From NCBI RefSeq assembly GCF_000002075.1, contig NW_004797419.1:741487-805486 (forward strand): a stretch of 64,000 nucleotides of DNA. Direction: 5' to 3'. Positions 1 through 13,256 of the stretch are shown piece by piece (the first letter of the stretch is position 1; each line of letters begins with the position of its first letter). The DNA comes from Aplysia californica. Its lineage: Eukaryota > Mollusca > Gastropoda > Aplysiida > Aplysiidae. The position numbers were made by a program, and so were the translations under genes. The notes under the pieces were generated by a model. The model saw nothing but the letters and a program-made list of their open reading frames with translations, ran no database searches and was not told where the DNA came from.

Positions 1-50
<50 letters not shown>
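1..50. repeat. (TC)n microsatellite at the window edge
   Basis: An uninterrupted TC dinucleotide tract runs from the first base; its left end is outside the window. Confidence 0.98.
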
Positions 51-54
<4 letters not shown>

Positions 55-205
55 CCCCTTACCTGCTATCCAACACCTAAACCCTACGCACTTTACATTT
101 CATTATATTATACCTGTCAAATCTACAAAGTAGCACAACTTGGAAGGAAAGAATATAATCCATTGTGATTTTATGATGTTGTTGAGGTGCTGAAAAAACT
201 GCTTA

Positions 206-375
206 CATTCTTTACCTTATTTCCTTTCATTCTATTGGAATATTATTGTGAAGTGCCTTTCCCAAAGACACAACATCGGACCGAGCCGAGTCTCAAACTC
301 CTGAACCCAGGATGTTATGATTACAAGTCCAAGTTGCTTTTGCTTTAGTAAGAGTTTTACGGCACTTGCAACACA
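206..375 (-). mobile_element. tRNA-derived SINE fragment
   Basis: Read on the minus strand, a tRNA-like head (GGACTTGTAATC near 330, then GTTTGAGACTC near 290 as a decayed B box) leads into TGTGTCTTTGGGAAAGGCAC at about 254-273. That tail motif is common in invertebrate and fish SINEs. The ends are approximate. Confidence 0.55.
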
Positions 376-1144
376 ATAAGGTCATAATATAAGAGCCGAA
401 GATTAGACGTGTTACAAGAGAGTAATGAAAACAAAAAAGGAGGAGGAGAGAGATGTACGAATGTTGTTTTTTTATAGGAAAGAAGGAGCAAACCACACTA
501 GAGCACCCACCAACCACCCATTTCAAGTTGCTTGAACACTAGACTTCCAATGGACAAAGTCAATGAGCACAAATAAATATGTTGATCATGATGTTCTAGA
601 AGAACAGAAAAAGTGGGCCCTGTATCTAATTCAACTGCACTGCATCCATACTAAGGGGAAGCCATTGAAGTACTGCAGGCCTACATGATGTATTTCAGTA
701 ACTGGAATTTTCAGGGCACATCAGGTCACACACAACAACGCAGTGCCAGTTCTCCCGAGTTTCAATCTAGTCTACAAAGTAGAATCATTGTCATCATTGC
801 CTTTCTCATCCTGGATCTGGATATAGGTCACGAACACACATGTTCCACCATTCACTATCCTGAGCTTGCCGCTTGATGTTATTCCATGTCTTCCCAGTTT
901 TCTGTACATCCATTTCTATGATTCTTCTCCAGGTTCTGCGTGGTCTTCCCCTTGATCTTTTAGCCAGTGGGTTCCATTCTAACCCTTTCCTTGTTATTCA
1001 AAGTAGAATAGTTTAGGGGAAAATTGTTACCTTCATGTCTTTCATCATACTTCCTCATATTCCCCAAGTCTCCTTGTTCAAATGCCTTGTGAGTATCGAC
1101 TCCTGTGTTTGACGTTAAAATCTGTTCTTGCCATACGTCATTTG

Positions 1145-1190
1145 TTGTTGTTGCTGTTGTTGCTGCTGCTCTTCTTCTTCTTGTTGTTTT
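1145..1190. repeat. TTG/CTG/TTC trinucleotide-rich tract
   Basis: Short, imperfect runs of trinucleotides. The rest of 376-1500 shows nothing that I can identify. Confidence 0.6.
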
Positions 1191-1503
1191 CAATCCAGCA
1201 ACAACAAAACTCTCGTCCTTCTATTCCAAGCCACGTAGTATGTAGTGCAGGTTTGCTGTAGTTGCTATAATGTTCCATAGAGTGGGTTGTCAATGTTAGA
1301 TTTCAGTGGGAGAAGTGCAAACTCTCATGTCATTTAGGGTTATCTAGACATGTCATTTCTACAATAGGCATGACAGGAGAAATACAGACATATAAAATGG
1401 ACACTGACAAATTCAAAAATAATGAAACAACTCTACGCACAGTTTTGAATAAAGCCATAATTTAATTATCACAATATCAGGACAGTAAAAGTAATTCGTA
1501 ATA

Positions 1504-1504
1504 T

Positions 1505-1587
<83 letters not shown>
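1504..1587. repeat. (GAT)n microsatellite
   Basis: About 28 uninterrupted copies of TGA/GAT. Confidence 0.97.
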
Positions 1588-1668
1588 CCTTAACATTTGG
1601 CGCAATGTTTTATGAAAAGATTTGCATAAAAGCATAGACAGTGTGAGGTACTTTCTGAAGAAATAAAT

Positions 1669-2102
1669 GTGTCACAACGTGGTGGAATCAGGCGCTCGTC
1701 AATTTTTTGGCATGTGGCTTTATTGGTATTATTTTAAAGCATGTTCATTTGTCATGCTTTTGTTGAAAAAAGCACGAATCTATCAAAAATACAAGTCGAG
1801 ATATTTGAGATTGAAGAAGGTGGGGTCGCCTGGTTTCAGAGGTAAAATTGGTGAGAAAATGGCCGCCAAAGTTTGGTGACTTCCAAAGCTTGAGAGTCCT
1901 TAGAAACTGCAAATTAAAATTTGTGTGCCTTAAACCAACATTTTTCAGTAAAATCCAAACAGAAATGTGTTTTTAAATAAACCTTAAAGGTGTTGAGTCA
2001 AAAAAACAAAAAATCGACAAAAACTGCCGAACAGACAGAAAAATACCAGTTTCTTTGATTTCATTATTTTGACTAGTGCCCGATTCCTCTATTATGCCTC
2101 AC
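1669..2102 (+). mobile_element. MITE family A, copy 1 (full length)
   Basis: This ~434 bp non-coding element has imperfect terminal inverted repeats of roughly 35 bp. The left end begins GTGTCACAACGTGGTGGAAT; the right end, read inward, begins GTGAGGCATAATAGAGGAAT. At least seven other copies lie in this window. The interior is AT-rich and has no transposase. The target-site duplication is unclear, so the superfamily is open. Confidence 0.85.
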
Positions 2103-2315
2103 AAAAGATTTTGACAAAAAGATATAGTACTTTTGACACTTTGTGGACATAAGCAGCCTCTTGACACAAAATGTTCAAAAAGTGCAGTCTTTATAGAGAA
2201 AAAAGAATTAGAAAAGACAAAGTCAGCTTGTACTTGTAGTAATCAGTTATTGTATTCTGTAGTGAAAATGCAAAACAGTAGAACATTTCCAGATGACAAT
2301 ACCGGGTGTATACAT

Positions 2316-2321
2316 TTTATT
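2316..2321 (-). other. Possible RSPH14 polyadenylation signal
   Basis: AATAAA on the minus strand lies about 225 bp beyond the RSPH14 stop codon. I saw no other canonical signal between the stop and this site. If used, the 3' UTR would be roughly 240-250 nt. Confidence 0.35.
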
Positions 2322-2543
2322 GTGCAAATATTTCCAAAATTGACCAACTTTCCCATGCAAGGATACTATTAAATTCAGAAAAGCATCAGATTTGATTGTT
2401 TAAGATAATTTCTCGTTGCTACAACGTACTTGAGCCGACATTTTTTTGCTTGGCTCATGTGCCTGTTCCTGGTTGGTCAAATTTCGGTGTTAGGCCTTGT
2501 TCACATGAGATTTATCCTTCATCAAACATAGAATTCCTTAAAA

Positions 2544-5500
2544 CTAAGGTAGCCAGGTGATTACTTTGACTGCAATCTCAGCAGCCTTCCCCACTGCTGG
2601 TATGTGGTCTGTTTCATGTTTCCGAATCTGGAGAAAAAAAAAAAAGAAAGAAAAATTGAAACATCATGCATCGTTCACACTCCTATCAATGAAAAATTGT
2701 ATGTAAACCTAGCAGAAATATCAGGTACTAGCAGCAGGAAGAAAACAAATCAACTGTATCCTCATCTTTATAAATATAATGGCTGAGGACCAAATATTTT
2801 GCATTTGAAATTGCCAATGCTTTATTAGTGTCACGACATGGTGGAACCAGGTGTTCATTAACTCTTGGCGTCCGCAATTTTTTTCACCGACTCTCCCAAA
2901 ATTTTCCTTGGGGCCACCTATTACAATAGGGTACTTTATTCAAATAGATTCTGTTGCCATTTTTGTTCATTAAAAGTATATATATATTTGATACTACCGG
3001 AAGGGAAATTAAATAAGCTTATATCACAATAGATGGGTTCCATTTTGTGTTATTATGTAAGAGCAGCTACGAAATACAGGGGGGATAATAACTTTAAAAA
3101 ATAATGAAATTGGCTAGTTTTATGAGTTTTATCCAGCTTGCTGTCACCATTACCCATGAAATAGAGACTGATACTCAATAGAAATGTTTATATATATGAA
3201 AATCACCTTTGTAGTAATACCAAACACGTAGGTATTCCAGCACAGATCTTGTTCAACAATTTGGAGTAATTGAAATACACGAAATGCTTGCCAGCCACAA
3301 CCCAGTCTTCACTGACAGTAGACCTTGACCTGCAATCAGCTCCTAATTCTATCTTTGTAATATATCTACTACTGACAGATGCACAATCTTTGTTGACATT
3401 GCTAGCACTAGATCTAGGCTTTGGGGGCAGGTTAATAAATTATGGATGATTCACCTACTACCCTTGATAGAGTACGATGCCCACTCAAAATCTGGTCAAA
3501 TTCATCCCTGATGTCAGTAGGGCCGATAGTCACTGCTATTTCTAATCAGTTGAAAATTACTATTGAAGTCTAAAGTCAGTATTGCTGACAATGTAATCAT
3601 AATTTAATGTAAAATCCTCTATCAGTCATCTCGACCAGCGAAAATCTCTATGGGACTTTCGTTTAGCGTGAACAGTTTCCACAAGCCATGGTTGCCATTG
3701 TAAACAATCGGGTTTGCTATATTCTGATCGACACTGCAGACTAAAAAATTCAAGCAAAATTCTCTTTAAAAAGCCGACTAATAATGAAACTAGCAGTGAA
3801 GCGTCCGGTCTTGACACAAATACATTCACAAGTCACAAAATATTGCCGAAAGTAGCAGTAGAAATCGTTTAATAAAACCATATTATGAGAAATGATGACT
3901 GAGTCGTTCCTCCACGAAAACTGCGTTCGGGCGCAAGAGTTAACTGCCTACGGCTATGGAGTTATTGGTATCATCTAAAAGTGTGTTCACTCCTCTTATT
4001 TTTCATGAAAAAAAAATCTATCTGTCTTGAATAGAAGTCAATATACTGCAGGAGGTGCCATATGGGGGTTGCCTGGTGTCATAGGTAAAATGAGCAAGAA
4101 AATGACCTTCAAATTTTTGACTTCCAAAGCTTGAATGTCCTTCGAAATTTCAATTATTTTTTTTTGTTGTATCTTTGGTCAATGTTTTTTGTAATATTCA
4201 CATATAACTGTGTTTTTGAAAGAACATAAAAGGTGTTGAGCCAATAAAACAAAAACACAAAAATTCTACAAAAAATAACAAATGGACAGAAAAATGTCTG
4301 TTTCTTCTACGATTTCATTATTTGTACTAGCACATGATGCATTACAATGCCACAAATATAGCACTGTGCTATAGGAGTTCTAAACTTCAACAATACCAAT
4401 GAAAACAATCAAACAAACCTTGTCAACATGTTTCAGCAGTTCTTGTCTACCCTCAGGGGCCTCAGAGAGACATGTCAGAGCCTGAAGAAAAAGCAGAATG
4501 AAAAAACAAATCCAAATGAAGGAAAAATGTGATCAGGCCCAACCTGCTATTAGCAAGCAAACAAACTTGAGCATGACAATATGCATAAGACCAATGGCAA
4601 AAGCTCAGAAAAGTTTGGAATGGGAAAATTATGTGATCAAGGAACCTGCAAAGTACACAGATTCCACCAATCCCCAAACCTAAAATGAAATTCAAACTTT
4701 ATACAAATGACAAAAGTATAGCAGTGCAATCTTGTCGAAGTCAACTACATTTTTCAGGCTCATATAGCTCACCAAAATTGGATACCTATGCATTATTATG
4801 CAATTTTTGGTTACAACAGTGTCATACACAACATATCAAGACCAATTACTCACCCTAAGATAATGAACACCAAACACAAACATTTTTAAACTTCGTAAGA
4901 GGCTTCTCAAATGTGTCACATCTCTGTGGGTAACAATCTGAACTCAAAATAGTTTATGAGCCTAACAAACAAAATAAAAATATATTCAAGCAAACAGGAA
5001 AAAAATATGATGATTAATATAATTGATTCATTGGTCTTGGTCAGCCCTGTTATTATTCTATCAGGGTTTTGTTCACATCCTATTTCTTTTGGAATGACCT
5101 GTGCTTTCATTCATGATTCACTGAGAAAAAAAGAGTGCACACACCTTGATGGCATTGAGCCTGACTTCGCTGTTGACGTCATCCACCAGGTCCACCAGAG
5201 GAGGAATAGAGACGGCGTGGATTGCTGTATATTTGCCCTTAGTGGTGATGGTGATTCTGAGAAGATAGACAGTGATAGGCTATAGATTATTAGTGTCATG
5301 ATGCGATGGATTCAGGAACTAGTTAATTTTTGGGTATGTGGAGTTATTGGTATCATCTTAAAGCTTGTTCATTTGCCTTGCTTTCGATTAAAAAAAACAC
5401 CCATCTATCTAGAATAGAAGTCACACTATTTGCGATTGAAGTAGGTGGGGGTCACCTGGTTTCAGAGGTAAAACAGTTACAATAACAAACAACAAACATT

Positions 5501-8500
5501 AAATTGAAACTGCCGTTAGCTAAATGAGACCAAACTGACCACAAGCTAAATCGGAAAGATTGTTGTGATTTTTAAAAAGTGTTGCTCGATCAGAGTTTTA
5601 GCCTATACCACTGACATCTCGATCATTTCATTTGATCATTCTTTCGCCAAGTAAAGGTGTGCAAATTATCACAAATTTTAGTTTTAGTCTTGTAAATGGT
5701 GTTAAACGTATTGTGCTCTATAGAAACAACTGGATCATTTAATAGGTTGGCTGAACTGACCCGGCCAGTCGTGGCCAATCAAGACTGACAGGGATACCAG
5801 CATCCCAGCAGAAAACTGAGATACCTGATAAAATAGAATAACTTCTCCCAATAACTTGATAAAATTTTAACAACACAAGCTAGAATCAAAACTCAAACTC
5901 TCAGTTTCTACATATCCAGTGAGAGAGAACCTATACCATTACTCCACTGATACCAGTGGGTTTTTTGTCTTACTGACATTTAATACAGAGAACATACAAA
6001 TATAAACAGGGACTGTGATTTCACCTCTACAATCCAGTATTTTGGAGTTCAAGTTAAGCGTGCTTCACTGTATAAAGACAAAACTGTCCCAAACTAAACA
6101 CAAAGTGGAAATAGAGAGAGAAAGAAAACTGCATCTCAAATACAGACATGATTTTAAAAAGCAGTCTCTACAATGTCCTCACGGAACTGCTTCTATAAAA
6201 AATATGTGATCAGGGACAGTTTACTTGATCTAAAAAATATGATAAATTATGGTACAAGAATGATATCTCCAAGTGAATAGGACGCTTCTTGAATAATTCA
6301 AATTTGACAAGCCAAACATAAAAAGTAAGTGTAAAGATCTGTAATTTTTTTTTCCAGCTTTAATTTTACAATGTGACAGAAAGAAAATGACCTCTATGGA
6401 GTCCATCATTCCAAATGAGTGTTTGCTTTAAAAAAGCTAGCAGATCAGGAGATCAATGAATAAATTTAATGGGCTTATTGATTATGAAGAATTTGCAAAC
6501 ACTATATATATATTCCAAGAAGGATGGGCGGAGGTGGGGGGAGAGGAGGGGGGGAGTAGTGTGGTTCCTGACCAAGGTTAAAACCATGCCTTTGTCAAAT
6601 GCCCACTCACATCTCACCACAGAAGCTGTTGCTGGGCTTGCCTGCAAGCTCATTACCTTTTACTTTACTCTGATGCATACAGAATGTCCAAGCATTGAAG
6701 TAAGCAAAGTTACACGTTAAGCAAAATTCAAATTAGATAAATTCGACATTAGTGGGTTCGGTTATAATCTTTCTACTTCCTCTTTTTCTCCTCTTCACTT
6801 TCTTACCCTGAACTTCATCTCTACTTTACATTCTACCTGCATTTGTGGAGTAGCAGTTAGACACATCTTCATTCCATGTAGAAGAAGCAAATATGATTCC
6901 TAGGTCAGGAAACTTTTTAATCCTGAAGCTCTGCCAGGAGCTTAAAACACCTGCAATTACTTTACATCCTAGAGATGGGAAAATTGTGTAAAAAAAAACT
7001 CCTGAACTACAAAAGCCTGCGTCATCAACAAGAACTGCTCACGTCATGATAGCTCCAGCAGAATTTGCTCTCACTTCCATTGTTGGGTCCTTGAGCATGT
7101 CTCTGAGAAGAGGAAGAGCACCACATGCAACGGCACGGTCCTTTCCAGCCAGTGGCACACTGAAAGTCACAACAACAACAAAAACACGTTTGAATAGTGA
7201 CACTCCTGGTCAAAATCAGTCATATGAAGGAAATTTCAAAATTTAGTAAACATAATTTCAAAAAACTATCACCATTTCACTACAGTTTGGGGAAAAAATG
7301 AAGTAAATAAGACAATATTTGATGAAAATATGGAACTTTTAAGAATGCAATTATCTCAATTTCACCAAAGCCACACACTCGGAAGTCTGCAAATCGGCTT
7401 ACATGCCGTGTTTACGCTTCCTAATTATAAAGTTTGCAATAGCACTATAAACACACGAGCACACACACACATACACATACACACACACATGCACACACAA
7501 ATACACACATATACACGCACATACACACACACATACATAAATATACACACACAAATGCACATAGACTGCCTCGGTGGCCTCTTGGTAAGGAGTCCACCTT
7601 GGGAGATCTAGAGGAAGATCAATCTTTAAAAAAAACCCCACTAAACACAATAAAAACGAACTTTGAAAGTCAACCGAAGTGTAAAACTGAAAGATCAACA
7701 GCCCATAACTGAGCTAGCAGGGCATGCTTACACAGTCAGAAGTTTACGTAAACAAGCTTGAAGTGGGGCTATGGGTTACCGTTCTTATCCCATATAACCA
7801 ATCGATATCAGAGCCCTCAGTCGTTCATAGTGACGCTAAGTTGTTTATATTTCAAACCACTCACACTCAAAAAGGGGTCTAAATCTAAAAATAGGGGCGA
7901 ATGAAGGATGTTGAAGTAATGAGGCCATGAGGTAATGGTTCTATAAATAATCTCACACCTACACACTAGCAGGTCAAAAATGTTCGAAAGGGTTTGAGGT
8001 CCAAATTTCTTTATCTTGTCACCCAAGCTCACAACAAACCACACACACACCTCCAAAATAAATCAAAATAAAATATTTATAGTCGATTGTAATTGTTTAT
8101 TTTTCATCTTATATGAAGCAGAAGGCATTAAACTTTCAATGGATCCACAAAAAAAATTCATGGAAAGTCACTTTTTAACCTTTCCAACCTCGCAGCACCA
8201 AATAGCACATTGTGTCTTATGACTGGTTATGACCGGGGTGGACAGAATTATCATCTACGATATCGTTGTCGCCATGACAAAGCCTCGGATTTGGGAACTC
8301 TTACAGTTGAGATTAACACTTATCAACAACGCAGCACGCAGAGAGCGTAACACTTATCCCCAAGGATTAGAATACAGGTGCGGTACAAGCTATATCACAC
8401 CGTCGCCAATTGGCATCCCGATGGAAAAACGGACAGCTTCTTACCGTCACCGATCGGCATCCCGAGGGTGCATAGCGTTAAAACAAAAAATAGACTTTTT

Positions 8501-11500
8501 TAAAAACCCACTGTGGGTATCAACATAGATCTGCTTAAAGAAAAAATCTTGCACATGACTGCATAGCTTGCATTTTGGTATCTCTGAGTTTTAGTAAGTG
8601 AAATTATGCCCTTAATAAATAAAAACATTTAAGCCTGACAAAGCAAGGATTTCATTGTTTTACGTGCCACATACCCTGTTACCTGAGTAATTGGGTAAAG
8701 ATTTGGAGTAGATACAGACATCACTACATCACCAGCCCCCCCCCCCCCCCCCCCCCCCCCCCCTCAAAAAGAAGAAAATCCCTTATCCATTTCATACACA
8801 TCTGCACACACTCACAAAGACATCAATGTGTTCACATCAACATAAGCTTGCCGGACGACAGTCTCCATAATATAAGGAGCTGTTTGCTGAGGATTAATGC
8901 AGGTTCTCGAAGTGATTTTTTTGCGTGTGTTTCTTTGAATCAGTCTGTGAGAAGCAATGAAAATGTAAGAGAGTCACTATTAAGCCTGTAGTTAGAGAGG
9001 CTGTCCCTGGTCAAGGGTAAAGTCCTACTCTTTTCAAACGCCAACTTGCCTCTCAGTGTAGCTGTTTTGCCAGTTTGCCAACATTCACATTATCTTTGGC
9101 TCTAGCATGATGAAGGCAAAATGTCCAAGCAACATTCCACATTGAATTCAATTTGATGCCAAGATGCTATCAATCTCCTTTCACCAGTATACCCGTGGAA
9201 TCTGTTACAAAAGCAGCATCGCTAAACTTTCTCTGATTGTTAAGTAATGTTACAATAAACAACAAAAATACCACGTTTTATACAAATAAATAATAAAACA
9301 GACCTGAGATCCATTATATCCCTGGCAGCTTTGGCACGAATAACAGGAAGTTCATGCTTCAGAAGACTGGTGAAAGCTTCCATTGCGCTGGCATCAAGAG
9401 CACTTTGCGTGTCAACTCGCATGCAAAAGTGAAGGGTGTCAAGAATGAGTTCCTGGAATAAAAATTTTTTTTATATCACACTATTCTCAGAGCTTGAAAA
9501 CATGATGCAAGAAATTACCTAAAAGTCGTAATAACAAAATGCCCATAACATGATCAATGCTGTATTAAAATGCATTTTTGACAATATTATTGTACGCACA
9601 CAAAAATTGATTGTTAGAAGACCATGCTGCTTCCAGGACATCCTGTAAAATTTCAAAGCTCCATAAAAAGTTTTTTTTAAAGGAGCAGAAAAAACAACTA
9701 TGCACTTATAAAGTAAGAGGAATTAGTAGATCTAGGCCTATTTATAAAATCAACATGTAGATCATCAGTTTCTCTAGTCCAACTCCACTTAAGAAATATG
9801 ATCTTTACCTTGATTTCATTCAGTTCTGTCTGCAACTTCTTCACCAGAACTTGAACAAACTGAGCTTGCACAATGCCCTCAGCGCCTGCAGCAAATTATG
9901 TCACCGTTTTTCACATTTTAGTACATGGAATAGGAAAGACTTGAAACAAGCAAAACATTGAGAGTACAAGACCTTTGGTGGGGATATCATATTGCTTTGC
10001 TCTTTTTAATGACTCAGACTTCGACAAAATACTACATCCATTTTCGAGGTTATACATGTATTACGAGCTAGTTGAACGATAATGAGAAAACTCACTTCAA
10101 TCCTAGTACTAGTACAGAAAAAAAAAGGTCCAAAAGTCTATGAGTGGTCCTTTTGTCACAGTACAAGACCTTGAATAGGACAGAGTCAGGAGGAGGGAGA
10201 TTCAAATCATGACAACCCGCACCAGAGATCAGCATGACATTTTGAACTGATGGTGGGCACGAAAAGCCTACATTATACAGTAGTCTCTTCCTAAGACCCC
10301 TGTGCTCGGGAGCAAGGAGAATGCAGGGTCTTAGGCAAATGGGACCTTAGCCGACACATTAAGGGAATAATCTATGATGACCCATGTTAAGGCTCATAAC
10401 CGGTAGAATGGTCTCCCTTCACTCTAAAATGAACTGACGTGACCCCTGGGCGGGTCTATGACTGGCGGGCAAAGAGTGGTCAACCTTGATGACCAATCAC
10501 AGTCGAGGCATGAGGCATGCTATTTTCACTTATTATCCTATTGTGAGTCTCAAGATCTACGCTTAACCAGTTGCCCCTCCCCTTTACCTGCCCAAAATTG
10601 ACAGCTTTCCATCTTTTACCAAGTGCCCCCCACCTTTGTCATTACGCACCATTACGTTGTGACCACACCAATTAAAATTCAGTCCGTTTCCTAAAGTTGG
10701 GAGTAGAGAAAACTGCTGCACTGGTCTGGGAAGAGTTCACAGATAGATGTGATCCGGCCTGAAGTGAAGTGACGTAATTTAGGTGGAGAGCTCAGATGCG
10801 AGTGCAATGTGCGGGGAAAACAAACACATCTGTCAGTTCACACCTTGATGTGATCCCATCTCAGGCAAACATTGTACAGTTTCATTGTGACTAACAATGC
10901 ATTTGAACACATTCATGAGAGTGGCTGATCTTTGACTCGACGGGCAGTTCAATGACCTCAACTTTTCACTCTTGGTTGATCGGCTGTGCCCGCCCGGGTT
11001 TTGGTTGCGTAAATTATGATTTGAAAAGCGGGATCTTAGCCGAGAGTAGACCTTCAGAGAGAATCAGAGCAGGATCTTAGGAGTGACTTTTGTATAGAAA
11101 AAATTATGTTTTCTCAAAACAGCGGGATCTTACGCGAACAGGGATTGTAAGCGGTAGGATCTTAGGCGGAAAATAAGCATAAAAATTAAACAATGCATAA
11201 AATTTAAATTTTAGTAAACTTAAACAGGCCTCGTTTCTGATAGAACATCTATCCAATACAACAGAACCACATTGAAAAATTCAAATTTCTAGAATGACTT
11301 CTGAACTGAAATGACCAAGTTTGTTTCTTCCATTACTCAAGTGTTCTTCAAGCATGGGACTGTATGAATCTCGATCTCCAGATATTGCATTCTCGAGAAT
11401 AGCAGTAACTACAATCTCTTAGCATGAAGATTTGCTTCCACCGTCACCCTGCTATACTATAATTTAGAATTACAGGGTCTTTGAACACACTAGGCAGAGT

Positions 11501-12289
11501 AGACCTTAGAAAAGGGCATGCCAGATATTTTTGCCTCAAGGGACCATGAATTTAATCTGATAAGATTGACATTTTGTTACGAGATGGTAAACTCCAAAAG
11601 CAGAGATGGAGGTAAAGTCAGTTAACTCTTAGTGGGGGAATTAAGAAGTAAGCTAATTCTTTTTACTGTTCGATAAAAAAATTTTTTATCAAGAGATAAG
11701 AAATTATTTTTTCAGACGACGCTCTTGGGGTAAAAAAGTCGACATTGCCAGAGAAGGGTGGATAGATAAGCACAATCATCAAGTCTTACCTGGGGGTGTC
11801 TCAGAAATTCTCATGACACAGAGGTGAGCATTCTTTCTGGCAATGTCCTCCGAGTCATCAAAAAGTCGAGCGACTGGATAAATGGTTTCATTCTCGAGGA
11901 AAGAATCTCTACCAAGTGCATGACCTGTCTCACAAATAAAATGAATAAAAACATATAAGTTTAGGTCTACAATCTACTGGTTATTAAAGGGGGGGGGGGA
12001 AGAGAAAAGAGGGCTGAGAATGTTAGAATAAAAAACTAGAAAGCCGAAAAGAAACAGCAGTTTTGCAGAATCACTATGCCTTTTGTGACAAGGATGACAA
12101 TATAATGACTGTAAACTTGTACTTATAACTGTCAGCTCATTTTAGGCAAATGAATTGAATTCAAAACTCCTCATTGCAACATATAATATCATAATCTAAT
12201 AAAATATAAAGTAACAGGTAAGTAGACGTTAATGCCCTTATGGATACAATTCAGATTATTTAGGAGGCTGACTGTTTCAACAGCCTCGA

Positions 12290-12335
<46 letters not shown>

Positions 12336-13167
12336 CTGTGTGTATGTCTGAGTGTGTGTGTGTGTATGTGTGTGTGTGTGAGAGTGTGTATGTATGTGTG
12401 TGTGTATGTCTATGTGTATATGTGTGTGTATGCCTGTGTGTATGTATATGTGTGTGTACATTCATAAAAACTGACATTGTTATTGTGTCTGTATTTGTAT
12501 TTGTCCAGTGTGTATGTGTGTGTATGTATGCGTAAGTGTACTTTCATAAACTCTGACCTCTGTTGTTGTGTCTGTGTTTATATTTGTCCATTGGTGAAGT
12601 ATGTGTATGTGTGTGTATGTGTGTGTGTGTGTGTATGTCTGTATGTCTGTGTGTATGTATATGTGTTTGTACATTCATAAAATCTCACATTGTTATTATG
12701 TTGTNNNNNNNNNNNNNNNNNNNNNNNNNNNNNNNNNNNNNNNNNNNNNNNNNNNNNNNNNNNNNNNNNNNNNNNNNNNNNNNNNNNNNNNNNNNNNNNN
12801 NNNNNNNNNNNNNNNNNNNNNNNNNNNNNNNNNNNNNNNNNNNNNNNNNNNNNNNNNNNNNNNNNNNNNNNNNNNNNNNNNNNNNNNNNNNNNNNNNNNN
12901 NNNNNNNNNNNNNNNNNNNNNNNNNNNNNNNNNNNNNNNNNNNNNNNNNNNNNNNNNNNNNNNNNNNNNNNNNNNNNNNNNNNNNNNNNNNNNNNNNNNN
13001 NNNNNNNNNNNNNNNNNNNNNNNNNNNNNNNNNNNNNNNNNNNNNNNNNNNNNNNNNNNNNNNNNNNNNNNNNNNNNNNNNNNNNNNNNNNNNNNNNNNN
13101 NNNNNNNNNNNNNNNNNNNNNNNNNNNNNNNNNNNNNNNNNNNNNNNNNNNNNNNNNNNNAATCATG

Positions 13168-13256
<89 letters not shown>

